A stretch of DNA of 64,000 bases from Amycolatopsis benzoatilytica AK 16/65 (GTDB lineage: Bacteria > Actinomycetota > Actinomycetes > Mycobacteriales > Pseudonocardiaceae): assembly GCF_000383915.1 (NCBI RefSeq), contig NZ_KB912942.1, positions 6,892,413-6,956,412 on the forward strand. Direction: 5' to 3'. The notes under the pieces were generated by a model that had not been told where the DNA came from, made no database searches, and saw only the letters and a program-made list of their open reading frames with translations. A program made the translations under genes and the position numbers. The number at the start of each line of letters is the position of its first letter. The stretch's first letter is position 1. Positions 9,429 to 21,193 of the stretch are shown in pieces.

Positions 9429-9845
9429 TCAGACGGTTTCCTCCGCGTCCCGGTCGGCGAACACCTCGCGCGCGGCGAAGGTGGCGTTCAGCGCTCGCGG
9501 GAATCCCGCGTAGACCGCCGAGTGCATGAGCGCTTCGGTGATTTCCTCGCGGCTGAGCCCGACGTTCAGCGCCGCGCCGATGTGCACCTTCAGCTGCGGT
9601 TCGCAGCCGCCGAGCGCGGTCAGCACGCCGAGGGTGACCAGCTGGCGGCTGCGCGAGTCGAGGCCGGGCCGGTCGTACATGTCGCCGAAGGCGAACGCGG
9701 CCACGTGGTGTCCGAGGGCGGGGTTGATGTCGGCGAGGGAATCGATGACGGCTTCGCCCTGGTGACTGTCGATGCGGGACAGCACCTCGAGCCCGTGCTC
9801 GCGGCGGGCGAGGTTTTCCGGGCTGTCGATGTCGTACTGGATCAC
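9429..9845 (-). CDS. Carboxymuconolactone decarboxylase-family protein
   Basis: 138 residues from GTG 9845, overlapping the MerR stop as GTGA. The segment DSRSRQLVTLGVLTALGG followed by C-E-x4-H (GGCEPQLKVH) and the EEITEALMHSAVYAGFPRA tail are typical of the CMD/AhpD-like fold. Members decarboxylate gamma-carboxymuconolactone or act as thiol-dependent peroxidases; the single Cys here rather than CxxC argues against classic AhpD. Coupling to a MerR regulator suggests an inducible stress or detoxification role (inference). Confidence 0.85.
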   Translation of the reverse strand: MIQYDIDSPENLARREHGLEVLSRIDSHQGEAVIDSLADINPALGHHVAAFAFGDMYDRPGLDSRSRQLVTLGVLTALGGCEPQLKVHIGAALNVGLSREEITEALMHSAVYAGFPRALNATFAAREVFADRDAEETV

Positions 9846-10306
9846 GGGAGAGGGCCTTCCTGGTAAGTGGCGATCTTGTACTCGGTGGCGGCGAGGGAAA
9901 GCTGCAGCTGGGCGATCTGCGCACGCAAGGTGTCGCGGTGCTCCAGGAGCATTTCGCGCCGTTCGGGCACGGTGTCCGCGCCGGACTCGATCAGCTCGAC
10001 GTAGCGGCGCAGGTCGCTGATCGGCATGCCCGAGACGCGCATCCGCGTCAGGAACACGAGACGGCGCACTGACGCCGCGTCGTAAACCCGGTGCCCGGCG
10101 CTGTCGCGGGCGACCTCGACCAGCCCGATCCGCTCGTAGTACCGCAGCGTGTGCGGGTTCAGCCCGAGATGTTCCGAGGTGGTGGCGATGTCCCACTCGT
10201 TCGCGTCGTCGTCCCGGGCCAGTTCCCGCAGTGCCTCGACCGACACCGTGCCCGGCGGGTCGACCGCCAGGCGCAGCGCCTCGGTCAGCGCGTCTTCCTT
10301 CTCCAT
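9842..10306 (-). CDS. MerR-family transcriptional regulator
   Basis: 154 residues from ATG 10306. A roughly 40-residue acidic N-terminal extension precedes the winged helix-turn-helix (LGLNPHTLRYYERIGLVEVARD), followed by the dimerisation coiled coil (ERREMLLEHRDTLRAQIAQLQ). No cysteine cluster for metal sensing is visible, so an organic or stress effector is more likely. It is the first gene of a two-gene unit with the CMD-like protein, probably its target. Confidence 0.88.
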   Translation of the reverse strand: MEKEDALTEALRLAVDPPGTVSVEALRELARDDDANEWDIATTSEHLGLNPHTLRYYERIGLVEVARDSAGHRVYDAASVRRLVFLTRMRVSGMPISDLRRYVELIESGADTVPERREMLLEHRDTLRAQIAQLQLSLAATEYKIATYQEGPLP

Positions 10307-10347
10307 GCCGAAGACGCTAAGCCTGTGAGCGCGCTCAAACGCAAGCG

Positions 10348-13033
<2,686 letters not shown>

Positions 13034-13037
13034 TCAG

Positions 13038-13697
13038 ATGAGCGATTCACGAGAGAGTCCGAGGAACGACGTGGCCGAGACCCAGGCTGAACCCACCCCG
13101 CTGCGGCGAAAGCCGGTGCAGCAGCGCAGCGCCCGGCGCGTGGAGCAGATGCTGGACGCGAGCGCCGTGCTCATCGACGAGCTCGGCTACGACGCGGTCA
13201 CCACCACGCTGATCGCCAAGCGGGCCGGCGTCGCGGTGGGGTCGCTGTATCAGTTCTTCCCGGACAAACGCGCGGTCGTGCAGGCGCTGACCCAGCGGAA
13301 CTTGGAACGCTTCGTCGCCGCGGTGAACGAGCGGCTCACCGAACTGAGCCCGGAACACTGGTGGAACATCGTCGACTCGGTGCTGGACATCTACCTGCAG
13401 ATGCACCGCGAGGTGCCGGGCTTTTCGAAGGTCCACTTCGGCGACGTCATCGACGTCCGCCTGCTCGCCGACGACCGCGACAACAACTCGGTCATCGCGG
13501 ATTCCCTGGTCGAGATCCTGCGCGGGCACGTCGACCGCCCGGCCGAGGAACTGCGGTTCGCCATCGCGATCGCCAACGAGGCCGCGGACGCCCTGCTGAA
13601 GCTCGCCTTCCGCCGCGACCCGAACGGCGACGAGCGCATCGTGGCGGAGGCGAAGAACGTGGTGAAGGGGTACCTGGCCAGCAAGTTCGGCGACTGA
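13038..13697 (+). CDS. TetR-family transcriptional regulator
   Basis: 219 residues. After a 35-residue polar extension comes the TetR helix-turn-helix (VTTTLIAKRAGVAVGSLYQFFPDKRAVVQAL), followed by a helical ligand-binding region. It is divergent from the beta-glucosidase/MFS pair with about 90 bases between, the usual arrangement for a local repressor. Start ATG 13038. Confidence 0.88.
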   Translation: MSDSRESPRNDVAETQAEPTPLRRKPVQQRSARRVEQMLDASAVLIDELGYDAVTTTLIAKRAGVAVGSLYQFFPDKRAVVQALTQRNLERFVAAVNERLTELSPEHWWNIVDSVLDIYLQMHREVPGFSKVHFGDVIDVRLLADDRDNNSVIADSLVEILRGHVDRPAEELRFAIAIANEAADALLKLAFRRDPNGDERIVAEAKNVVKGYLASKFGD

Positions 13698-13730
13698 GCA
13701 GTCGCCCTCGCGCACTCGCCCACGCCAAGT

Positions 13731-13781
13731 CCGTGAAGGGCCTGTTGAGGCAAGCGGATTCCCTCAACGGGACCTTCACGG
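13731..13781. repeat. Family A intergenic palindrome, copy 2
   Basis: Arms CCGTGAAGGG..GTTGAGG and CCTCAAC..CCTTCACGG around a GC-poor centre. It lies exactly between two converging genes, so it probably ends transcription from both sides. Confidence 0.8.
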
Positions 13782-13797
13782 ATCACCCAAAGACCGC

Positions 13798-14985
13798 TCA
13801 GCCGAAGTTCTGCCCCTCGCCGCGGTAGGTCGGGACCGTCCGTTCCACCTCGCTGCCGCGGACGAGGTGGTAGGCCAGGAACCGTTCCGCCAGTTCGCCC
13901 GCCTTCGCGTGCCGCAGCCACACCCGGTCGCCCAGTCGCAGCGTCCGGGCCGCCGCGCCGGTCACCGGCGTCTGCACCTCACCGGCCCCTTCGAAACCCA
14001 GCAGCTGCAAGCCCTCCGGCAGGTACGGCGACGGTTCGCGGGAGCGGCCGGTGGGGCCGGACGCGACGTAGCCCCCGGAGAACAGCGTCGCGACATTCTT
14101 CGCCGGGCGGCGGACCACCGGCAACGCGAACAACGCCGCCGGACGGGGATGAAAGCGCGAATACCCGTCGAACAACGTCGGGGCGAGCAGGCCCGAGCCC
14201 GCGGCGATTTCGGTGACGACGTCTTCCGCCCTGGTCGTTTCGATGCTCCCGGTGCCGCCGCCGTTGACGAACTCCAGGTCCGCCACTTCCCGCACGGCGC
14301 GCACCGCCGCCCCGCGGCGGCGGGTCAGCTCCGCCGCGGATCGCCGCTGCATCCACCGGATCATCCGGTTCTGCAGGCCTTTCCCGGCCGCGTCGCCGAG
14401 ACCTGCGATCTGCCCCTCGTACGCCATCATCCCGACCAGCGCGAAGCCCGGCCGGGCGACGATCTTGCGTGCCGTCTCGGCGGCTTGTCCCGGCTTGAAC
14501 ACCGGCGACCGCCTTGTCCCGACATGCACGCCCGGCAGCGGCCGCCACGACGCGTCCAGCTCCAGGCACACCCGGATCTCCGGATGCCCGTAGCCCAGCG
14601 CGGCGTCGACCAGGTCCAGGTGTTCAGCCGAATCGACCATGATGGTCACCGCCGCGCGTGCGCGATCGCTCGAAGCCAGCCGGCGCAGCGCCTGGTGGTC
14701 CGCGGTCGGGTACGCGACCACGATGTCGTCGGTGGTGCCCAGCTCGGCGTGCCAGACGGCCTCCGCGAGCGAGTAGCACATCAAGCCTTCGAAGCCGTCG
14801 CGTGCGAGCGCTCGCTCCAGCAGCGCGCGGCAGCGCACGGACTTGCTGACCACCCGGATCGGCTTGCCGGCCGCCCGGCGGAGCAGATCGCCGGCGTTGG
14901 CGTCGAAGGCGTCCAGGTCGACGATCGCGAGCGGCGGATCCAGGTCCTTCGTCGCGAGGTCGTACCCGTGCGCAGTGGTGGTCAC
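13798..14985 (-). CDS. PLP-dependent amino acid deaminase/aldolase (alanine racemase N-terminal fold)
   Basis: 395 residues from GTG 14985; an in-frame TTG seven codons upstream is possible. PPLAIVDLDAFDANA and the RVVSKSVR segment (the lysine is the likely PLP anchor) mark the alanine racemase N-terminal barrel, and the C-terminal beta domain (GDRVWLRHAKAGELAERF) resembles D-threonine aldolase-like enzymes. It should act on a D-amino or hydroxyamino acid; the substrate is not predictable. It is divergent from the lactone oxidase gene with 99 bases between. Confidence 0.75.
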   Translation of the reverse strand: MTTTAHGYDLATKDLDPPLAIVDLDAFDANAGDLLRRAAGKPIRVVSKSVRCRALLERALARDGFEGLMCYSLAEAVWHAELGTTDDIVVAYPTADHQALRRLASSDRARAAVTIMVDSAEHLDLVDAALGYGHPEIRVCLELDASWRPLPGVHVGTRRSPVFKPGQAAETARKIVARPGFALVGMMAYEGQIAGLGDAAGKGLQNRMIRWMQRRSAAELTRRRGAAVRAVREVADLEFVNGGGTGSIETTRAEDVVTEIAAGSGLLAPTLFDGYSRFHPRPAALFALPVVRRPAKNVATLFSGGYVASGPTGRSREPSPYLPEGLQLLGFEGAGEVQTPVTGAAARTLRLGDRVWLRHAKAGELAERFLAYHLVRGSEVERTVPTYRGEGQNFG

Positions 14986-15084
14986 CCACTTACGGTACGA
15001 CAACAACGCTTGAAACGCGAATACTATTCACTTACGGTTCCGGCATCTATCGTGGGAATCTTCCAGCGACGAACAGGTGCCGCA

Positions 15085-16386
15085 ATGACGTGGAGCAACT
15101 GGGCCGGAACGGCCAAGGTCACCCCGCAACGGGTGCACCGGCCGCGCAGTGCGGCCGAGATAGCCGAGGTCGTGCACGGGGTCAGCAAGGCGGACAACCG
15201 GGTCCGGGCCTGGGGCAGCGGACACTCGTTCACCGCGATCGCCGCCGCCGAATGCGACGCGCTCGACCTGACCGGATGGACCGGCATCGAGCGCGCCGAT
15301 CTCGCAACCCGCCAGGTCACCGTCCGGTCCGGCACCACGCTGCACACCCTCAACGCCGCGCTCGACGCGCTCGGGCTGGCGATGACCAACCTCGGCGACA
15401 TCGACGCACAGACCATCGCCGGGGCGATTTCCACCGGCACGCACGGAACCGGCGCGCGGTTCGGCGGGATCTCGACGCAGATCGTCGCGTTGGAACTGGT
15501 GCTGGCGGACGGGTCCATGGTCCGCTGCGCCGCCGACGAGCGGCCGGAGCTGTTCCACGCGGCCCGGGTCGGACTGGGCGCGCTGGGCGTCATCAGCACC
15601 GTCACCCTCCAATGTGAACCGTCCTATGTGCTCTCCGCGCAGGAGCGACCGGAGCCGCTGGAACAGGTACTGGAGGGCTTCGACGACAACGCGGCGAACA
15701 ACGACCACTTCGAGTTCTACTGGTTCCCCTACGGCAGCAAGGCGTTGGTGAAGCGCAACAACCGGCTGCCGCTGGACGCCGAGCGGAAACCGTTGTCCCG
15801 GCTGCGCCAGTTCGTGGACTACGAGCTCACCGAGAACGTCGCGTTCGGCGGACTCTGCCGGCTCGGCCGCGCGGTGCCGAAACTGGTGCGGCCGCTGGGT
15901 TCGTTCGCGTCGCAGGTGTCCTCGCCGCGCGAGTACAGCGACCTTTCGCACCGGGTTTTCGTGACTCACCGCGGCGTGCGGTTCGTCGAGTCGGAGTACG
16001 CGGTGCCGCGCGAATCGGTGCTCGACGTGCTGGCCGAGCTGCGCGCGCTGGTGCCGACACTGCGGGATCCGGTGGCCTTCCCGGTCGAGGTGCGGGTCGC
16101 CGCGGCCGACGACATCTGGCTGTCCACCGCGAACGGCCGCGACTGCGCCTACATCGCGATCCACCAGTTCCTCGGCATGCCCTACCGCGAGTACTTCGCC
16201 GGATTCGAGGCGATCGCCGGCCAGGTCGGCGGGCGGCCGCACTGGGGCAAGATGCACGACCTGGACGCGTCCGTGCTGCGCACCCGGTACCCGCACTTCG
16301 ACGATTTCCTGCGAGTGCGCAAGGAGTGCGACCCGGCCGGGACGTTCGCGAACACCTACCTCGACCGGGTACTGGGACCGGCCTAG
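15085..16386 (+). CDS. D-arabinono-1,4-lactone oxidase / alditol oxidase-family FAD enzyme
   Basis: 433 residues from ATG 15085. The FAD-binding N-terminus has VRAWGSGHSF, where the histidine of the GxGHS motif is often the covalent flavin site in this family, and GAISTGTHGTG. The C-terminal ALO domain ends with HWGKMHDLD and DPAGTFANTYLDRVLG, typical of sugar-lactone and alditol oxidases, which oxidise their substrate with oxygen or another acceptor. The exact substrate is unknown. No signal peptide. Confidence 0.88.
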   Translation: MTWSNWAGTAKVTPQRVHRPRSAAEIAEVVHGVSKADNRVRAWGSGHSFTAIAAAECDALDLTGWTGIERADLATRQVTVRSGTTLHTLNAALDALGLAMTNLGDIDAQTIAGAISTGTHGTGARFGGISTQIVALELVLADGSMVRCAADERPELFHAARVGLGALGVISTVTLQCEPSYVLSAQERPEPLEQVLEGFDDNAANNDHFEFYWFPYGSKALVKRNNRLPLDAERKPLSRLRQFVDYELTENVAFGGLCRLGRAVPKLVRPLGSFASQVSSPREYSDLSHRVFVTHRGVRFVESEYAVPRESVLDVLAELRALVPTLRDPVAFPVEVRVAAADDIWLSTANGRDCAYIAIHQFLGMPYREYFAGFEAIAGQVGGRPHWGKMHDLDASVLRTRYPHFDDFLRVRKECDPAGTFANTYLDRVLGPA

Positions 16387-16390
16387 CCGC

Positions 16391-17335
16391 TCACACGGGT
16401 TCGAACAGCGAGCTGACCGACTCCCCGTTGTGGATCCGCCGCACAGTCTCGGCCAGCGCCGGGGCGATGGACAGGACCCGCAGCTTCTCCGTGCGCTCCG
16501 CCAGCGGGATCGGCACCGTGTTCGTGCAGACGATCTCCAGCACGTCGTCCTGGCTGCCGATCCGGCTCAGCGCGCCGTCGGCGAACAGCCCGTGCGTGCA
16601 GGCCACCCGGATCGACCGCGGCCCGATCTCCCGCAGCCGGTCCAGCAGCTCCAGCACGGTGCTGCCGCGGGCGATCTCGTCGTCGAGCACGATCACGTCG
16701 CGACCGGCGATGTCGCCGATGATCGAGGTGATCTCCACCCGGTCGTCGGCGTAGCGCTGTTTGGCGCCGGCCGCGACCCGCGTGCCGAGCAGCCGGGCGA
16801 AGTGCGCCGCCTCCTTGGCGTTGCCGAGGTCCGGCGAGACGACGGTGGTCTGCGACAGGTCGTACTGCCGGAAGTGCCGGGCCAGCTCGTGCAGCGCGTG
16901 CAGGTGGTCGACCGGGATGCTGAAGAACCCGTGCACCTGCGGCGAGTGCAGGGTCATCGCGAGCACCCGGCTCGCTCCCGCGGTGACCATCAGATCGGCG
17001 ACCAGCCGCGCGCCGATGGAGATCCGCGGCGCGTCCTTCTTGTCCGAACGCGCGTACGAGTAGTGCGGCATCACCACGGTCGTGCGCGCGGCGGAGGCGC
17101 CCCGGGCGGCGTCGAGCATCAACAGCAGCTCGACCAGGTTTTCCTGCACTGGCTTGACCAGCGGCTGGATCAGGAAGACGTCGCGTTCCCGGCAGTTGGC
17201 CTGCAGCTGCACCTGGAGACAGTCGTTGGCGAACCGGTCGACCTCGACCGGCAGCAGCGGGACGCCCAGGTTGGCGCAGATCTCCGCGGCCAGCTCCGGG
17301 TGCGCGCTGCCGCTGAAGACGGCGATATCGCGCAT
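16391..17335 (-). CDS. Ribose-phosphate pyrophosphokinase-like protein
   Basis: 314 residues, full family length. YARSDKK, MTLHSPQVHGFF with H130 and VVSPDLGNAKEA correspond to the ATP and ribose-5-phosphate sites. The PRPP loop reads VLDDEIARGST (residues 217-226) where canonical enzymes have DDMIDTGGT, so the residue before the loop glycine is Arg. It is therefore a divergent second copy rather than the housekeeping prs, which is usually next to glmU. Its ATG shares one base with the stop of the upstream NAD(P)-binding gene (TGATG), so they are co-translated. Confidence 0.8.
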   Translation of the reverse strand: MRDIAVFSGSAHPELAAEICANLGVPLLPVEVDRFANDCLQVQLQANCRERDVFLIQPLVKPVQENLVELLLMLDAARGASAARTTVVMPHYSYARSDKKDAPRISIGARLVADLMVTAGASRVLAMTLHSPQVHGFFSIPVDHLHALHELARHFRQYDLSQTTVVSPDLGNAKEAAHFARLLGTRVAAGAKQRYADDRVEITSIIGDIAGRDVIVLDDEIARGSTVLELLDRLREIGPRSIRVACTHGLFADGALSRIGSQDDVLEIVCTNTVPIPLAERTEKLRVLSIAPALAETVRRIHNGESVSSLFEPV

Positions 17336-17985
17336 CAGAGGTTGGCCACGGCGTCGGCGACGGTGTCCTCGCCGGAGATCAGCTCGAACGTGCGCCGATG
17401 CGTCGCCGGAGCGTCGAGCAGCGCCAGCAGCACCGCGGCGACGTCCTCGCGCGGGATCTCGGCCCGGCCGGTCTTCTCGGCGAGCTTCACCCGTCCGGTG
17501 CCGGAATCGTTGGTGAGGCGGCCGGGACGCAGGATCGTCCAGTCCAGGTCGCGGGCCTTGAGGTCGTCTTCGGCGGCGCGCTTGGCCCGCAGGTAAGCGG
17601 AGAACACCGGGTCCAGACCAGGCGCGTCCGGGTTGTCCGCGTTCATCGAACCGACCTGAATGAACCGGCGTACGCCCGCCTGTTGCGCGGCCTCCGCGAA
17701 CAACGCGGCCGCACCGCGGTCGACTGTGTCCTTGCGCTCGGCACCGCTGCCCGGCCCGGCGCCGGCGGCGAACACCGCGGCGTCCGCGCCTTCGAGCGCG
17801 GCAGCCACCGCGGATACTTCGGACTTCTCGAGGTCGAGGACGACCGTTTCGGCACCGGCCGCGAGGAGATCCGGCTCGTGCTCGGGGTTGCGCACGATGC
17901 CGACTGGGGCGTCGTGCCGCTGCGCGAGCAGCTTTTCCAGGTGCAGGGCGATCTGGCCGTGTCCGCCGGCGATGACGACTCGCAT
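17335..17985 (-). CDS. NAD(P)-binding (atypical SDR) protein
   Basis: 216 residues. The N-terminal VVIAGGHGQIALHL is a GxxGxxG Rossmann loop, and RRFIQVGSMNADN and the TILRPGRLTN segment match NmrA/atypical SDR proteins, which bind NAD(P) and act as reductases or redox sensors. No YxxxK motif in the classical place. Expressed with the PRPP synthetase-like gene downstream. Confidence 0.82.
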   Translation of the reverse strand: MRVVIAGGHGQIALHLEKLLAQRHDAPVGIVRNPEHEPDLLAAGAETVVLDLEKSEVSAVAAALEGADAAVFAAGAGPGSGAERKDTVDRGAAALFAEAAQQAGVRRFIQVGSMNADNPDAPGLDPVFSAYLRAKRAAEDDLKARDLDWTILRPGRLTNDSGTGRVKLAEKTGRAEIPREDVAAVLLALLDAPATHRRTFELISGEDTVADAVANL

Positions 17986-18027
17986 GTGCCCGACCCTAGC
18001 GGCTGGCCCGCGCGACCGCCGGGAGGT

Positions 18028-18681
18028 TCAGTCCGCCTCGGCCGGGACGACGTCCGAGCGCAGCAGCAGGTCGTAGGCCATCTCGTTGACCCAGCGCGAA
18101 ACCGGGTCTTCCTGCGTCAGCACCCGGTCCTGGTGGGTGTCCAGGTCGAGGTCCGCGGTGGCGTACGGGTCGGCGGTGACCACCGCGAGACCGTAGGCGC
18201 GAGCCCGCGGCAGGCAGTTCGTCACGTAGTCGTCGGTCAGTACGGCGGGCGATGGGAGCACCATCGCGGCCTCGCCGTAGCGCGAAAACGGAACCGCGGA
18301 GGCCATCGCGGTCCGCCAGTGCCGGGCGACCGCGAGGACGCCGATGATCTCGGCGGCCGACGCGGGTGCGGTCGCGGCCAGCTCTGGCCAGGTCCAGGTG
18401 TCGACGAGGGCGCGATCGGCGACGGGACCGACGCCCATCGCGATGCGCTCCGCGTGCACGTCGGTCTTGAGCCGCGCGACGATGCTGACCTTTCGGCCGA
18501 GCAGAGTCGTCGCGGGCAGCACAACGCCGTTCCAGCCCAGCAGGGCGGCGGCCTTGCGCGCCAGCTCGTCGACGCTCGCGGGGAGCTCGATCGGCGGCAG
18601 CACCCGGCTCGCCGTCGTCCGGCTGCGCTTCGCACCGCCGGCGATCGTCGAGCGCTCAGTGTTCTGTGGGGTAGCCGCCAC
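18028..18681 (-). CDS. Hypothetical protein
   Basis: 217 residues from GTG 18681, chosen because AAGGAGG lies eight bases upstream. An Ala/Thr-rich N-terminus is followed by a mixed alpha/beta region (WNGVVLPATTLLGRKVSIVARLKTDVHAERIA) and a C-terminal segment ending SRWVNEMAYDLLLRSD. No signal peptide, membrane segment or recognised motif. Upstream it faces the CitE-like operon with about 420 bases between. Confidence 0.7.
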   Translation of the reverse strand: MAATPQNTERSTIAGGAKRSRTTASRVLPPIELPASVDELARKAAALLGWNGVVLPATTLLGRKVSIVARLKTDVHAERIAMGVGPVADRALVDTWTWPELAATAPASAAEIIGVLAVARHWRTAMASAVPFSRYGEAAMVLPSPAVLTDDYVTNCLPRARAYGLAVVTADPYATADLDLDTHQDRVLTQEDPVSRWVNEMAYDLLLRSDVVPAEAD

Positions 18682-19103
18682 GAGTTCCGCCTCCTTCAAG
18701 CACCTGTTCCCGTGTGCCGAGGTGAAAACCGGCACATGAACTGAGTACCAGGGCAAAGGCGCGGGGTCGCCGGGTTGCCGGGGCGCGTGCGATCGGCGGC
18801 GCTCAGCGGTCGGTGACCGGTCGGTAGGCGGTCGTTCGACTTCAGCCCGACCGTGCCGCCAACCGAGTGAGCGGGGGGTGAGTGGCGCATACCGAGCGCG
18901 TCGGCAGGGTGTCGGCCGTCCCGGTCCAGGGCGAGGCAGCCGGCTCAGCCTCTTACTCCGATCGGCCTAATCCCGCCGGTTCCACAATGGACTTCCGCAG
19001 GTAGCGGCCCTCACCCGGATGGCGGGTGAGCTTCGCCGCAGCGAGCGGGCGGGCCGCCGGTTTAGGGTTGCCCATCGGTCAAGCACCCGCCCGGAGGACC
19101 ACG
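18682..19103. other. Divergent intergenic region
   Basis: About 420 bases that should carry promoters for the hypothetical gene (minus) and the two-gene CitE-like unit (plus). Short direct repeats of CGGTCGGT occur near 18805-18826. No gene or RNA could be supported. Confidence 0.45.
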
Positions 19104-20174
19104 ATGCGCTCGCCGAAGGACTTCTTCGCCCCGCTCGCCGTCGGAGCGCCGCAGCCGCCGCGGCAGATTCCGGTGCGGCCGTCCCGCATGATCCACTTCT
19201 TCGATCCCGGCAACGAGAAGATGGCCGCGAAAGTGCCGGCCATCGCGAAGAAGACCGACGTGCTGCTCGGCAACCTGGAAGACGCGGTCCGCGCGGACCG
19301 CAAGGAGGCCGCGCGGGCCGGGCTGGTGTCGATCGCGAAGGCGACCGACTTCGGCCGTACCCAGCTGTGGACGCGGGTGAACAGCCTCGACTCGCCGTGG
19401 GTGCTGGACGACCTGATCACCCTGGTCACCGAGATCGGCGACAAGCTCGACGTGATCATGATCCCGAAGGTCGAGGGCGCGCAGGACATCCACTACGTCG
19501 ACCGGTTGCTGGCGCAGCTGGAGGCGCGGGCCGGGCTGACGAAGCCGTTGCTGGTGCACGCCATCCTGGAAACCGCGAGCGGGGTGGCGAACGTCGAGGA
19601 GATCGCCGGCGCTTCGCCGCGCATGCAGGGCATTTCCCTCGGCCCGGCCGACCTGGCCGCGAGCCGCCGGATGAAGACGACGCGCGTCGGCGGCGGCCAC
19701 CCGGGCTACCTGGTGCGCACCGACCCGGTCGGCGAAGACCTCAACGAGGGCCGCACGACGTATCAGCAGGACCTGTGGCACTACACGGTCGCGCGGATGG
19801 TCGACGCGTGCGCGATGAACGGGATCCTGCCGTACTACGGACCGTTCGGGGACATCCGCGACGTGGTGGCGTGCGAGGACCAGTTCCGCAACGCGTTCCT
19901 GCTCGGCTGTGTCGGCGCGTGGAGCCTGCACCCGGTCCAGATCGACATCGCGAAGAAGGTCTTCTCGCCCGCGCCGGAGGACGTCGCGTGGGCGCGGAAG
20001 GTGATCGCCGAGATGGGCGACGGCACCGGCGCGGTGATGATCGACGGGAAGATGCAGGACGACGCCTCGGTCAAGCAGTGCCGGGTGGTCGTGGAGCTGG
20101 CCGAGGAACTGGCCGCGACCGACCCCGAACTGGCTGCCGCCTACGACGCCGCGACTAAGGAGATCCAGTCATGA
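19104..20174 (+). CDS. HpcH/HpaI-family CoA-ester lyase (malyl-CoA lyase-like)
   Basis: 356 residues from ATG 19104, which follows CGGAGGACC. The [16 protein letters not shown] segment and HAILETASG carry the acidic residues that bind Mg2+ in citrate-lyase-beta/malyl-CoA lyase enzymes. It is longer than a typical CitE and resembles the larger malyl-CoA/beta-methylmalyl-CoA lyase group. It should cleave or form a C-C bond in a 3-hydroxyacyl-CoA. Its stop overlaps the ATG of the next gene (ATGA), pointing to a joint pathway. Confidence 0.82.
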   Translation: MRSPKDFFAPLAVGAPQPPRQIPVRPSRMIHFFDPGNEKMAAKVPAIAKKTDVLLGNLEDAVRADRKEAARAGLVSIAKATDFGRTQLWTRVNSLDSPWVLDDLITLVTEIGDKLDVIMIPKVEGAQDIHYVDRLLAQLEARAGLTKPLLVHAILETASGVANVEEIAGASPRMQGISLGPADLAASRRMKTTRVGGGHPGYLVRTDPVGEDLNEGRTTYQQDLWHYTVARMVDACAMNGILPYYGPFGDIRDVVACEDQFRNAFLLGCVGAWSLHPVQIDIAKKVFSPAPEDVAWARKVIAEMGDGTGAVMIDGKMQDDASVKQCRVVVELAEELAATDPELAAAYDAATKEIQS

Positions 20175-21031
20175 CCGAGCTGCGGCCGCGGCGGTCGGTG
20201 CTGTACATGCCCGGCGCGAACGAACGCGCTTTGGAGAAGGCGAAGACTCTCCCCGCGGACGCGTTGATCCTGGACTTGGAAGACGCCGTCGCTCCGGACG
20301 CGAAGGAAGCCGCGCGGGAGCGGGTCTGCGCCGCCGTCGGCACTTATGGCGCGCGGGAAGTGACCATTCGAGTCAACGGCCTGGACACCGAATGGCACGA
20401 CGCCGACCTGCGCGCGGCGGCTGCCGCCGGCCCGGCCGCGGTGGTGGTGCCGAAGGTGAACTCGGCGGCCGAGGTGCACAACATCGAGCGGGCACTGGAG
20501 CTCGGCGGAGCGCCGGACCACACGAAGATCTGGGCGATGGTGGAAACGCCGGTCGCGATGCTGCACGCGGAGGAGATCGCGGGAGCCTCGGATCGGTTGA
20601 CCGTGCTCGTGATGGGCACGAACGACCTGGCGAAGGAACTGCACGCGGAATTCGTCCCCGGCCGCGGGCCGTTGCTGGGCGGGCTTTCGCTGTGCCTGCT
20701 CGCCGCCCGCGCGACCGGGAAGGTGATCCTGGACGGGGTCTACAACGATGTCAAGGACGCGGCCGGCTTCGAGGCGGAATGCTCGCAGGGGCGGCAGTAC
20801 GGGTTTGACGGGAAGACGTTGATCCACCCTTCGCAGGTGGAGCCGTGCAACCGGATCTTCGCGCCGTCGGAGGAGGAGATCGACCGGTCCAAGCGGATCA
20901 TCGCGGCGTTCGAGGAGGCTTCGGCCGCCGGACGCGGCGTGGTGACGGTGGATGGGCGGATGATCGAGAACCTGCATGTGGAGAACGCCCAGCGAGTGCT
21001 GGCGCTGGCGGCGGCGATCGGCGCGGAGTAA
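20171..21031 (+). CDS. CitE-like HpcH/HpaI aldolase or malyl-CoA thioesterase
   Basis: 286 residues. [12 protein letters not shown] at the N-terminus, [18 protein letters not shown] and AMVETPVAM are classic for CitE-like proteins. Homologues include citramalyl-CoA lyases and the Mcl2 malyl-CoA thioesterase, and pairing with a larger malyl-CoA lyase recalls the Mcl1/Mcl2 pair of Rhodobacter (established for that organism, inferred here). Translationally coupled to the upstream gene. Confidence 0.82.
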   Translation: MTELRPRRSVLYMPGANERALEKAKTLPADALILDLEDAVAPDAKEAARERVCAAVGTYGAREVTIRVNGLDTEWHDADLRAAAAAGPAAVVVPKVNSAAEVHNIERALELGGAPDHTKIWAMVETPVAMLHAEEIAGASDRLTVLVMGTNDLAKELHAEFVPGRGPLLGGLSLCLLAARATGKVILDGVYNDVKDAAGFEAECSQGRQYGFDGKTLIHPSQVEPCNRIFAPSEEEIDRSKRIIAAFEEASAAGRGVVTVDGRMIENLHVENAQRVLALAAAIGAE

Positions 21032-21091
21032 CGCGGCTCATCGAGGTTCTCAGTAGCGGCTGCGGTGTCGACCCCGATCGACCGGGTACGT

Positions 21092-21147
21092 CCGGGAAGG
21101 GCTCGTTGAGGGAATCTGGGTCCTTCAAGGAGCCCTTCCCGGCTTTT
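21092..21147. terminator. Family A palindrome, copy 3, with T-tract
   Basis: Arms CCGGGAAGGGCTCGTTGA and TCAAGGAGCCCTTCCCGG followed by CTTTTTC. The T-tract on the plus strand makes it a good terminator for the CitE-like operon. It lies between that operon and the converging amidase gene. Confidence 0.8.
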
Positions 21148-21193
21148 TCGGGGAGTGGGGCCACGACGTGGAGTTCGTTCCGAGGCGACCCGC

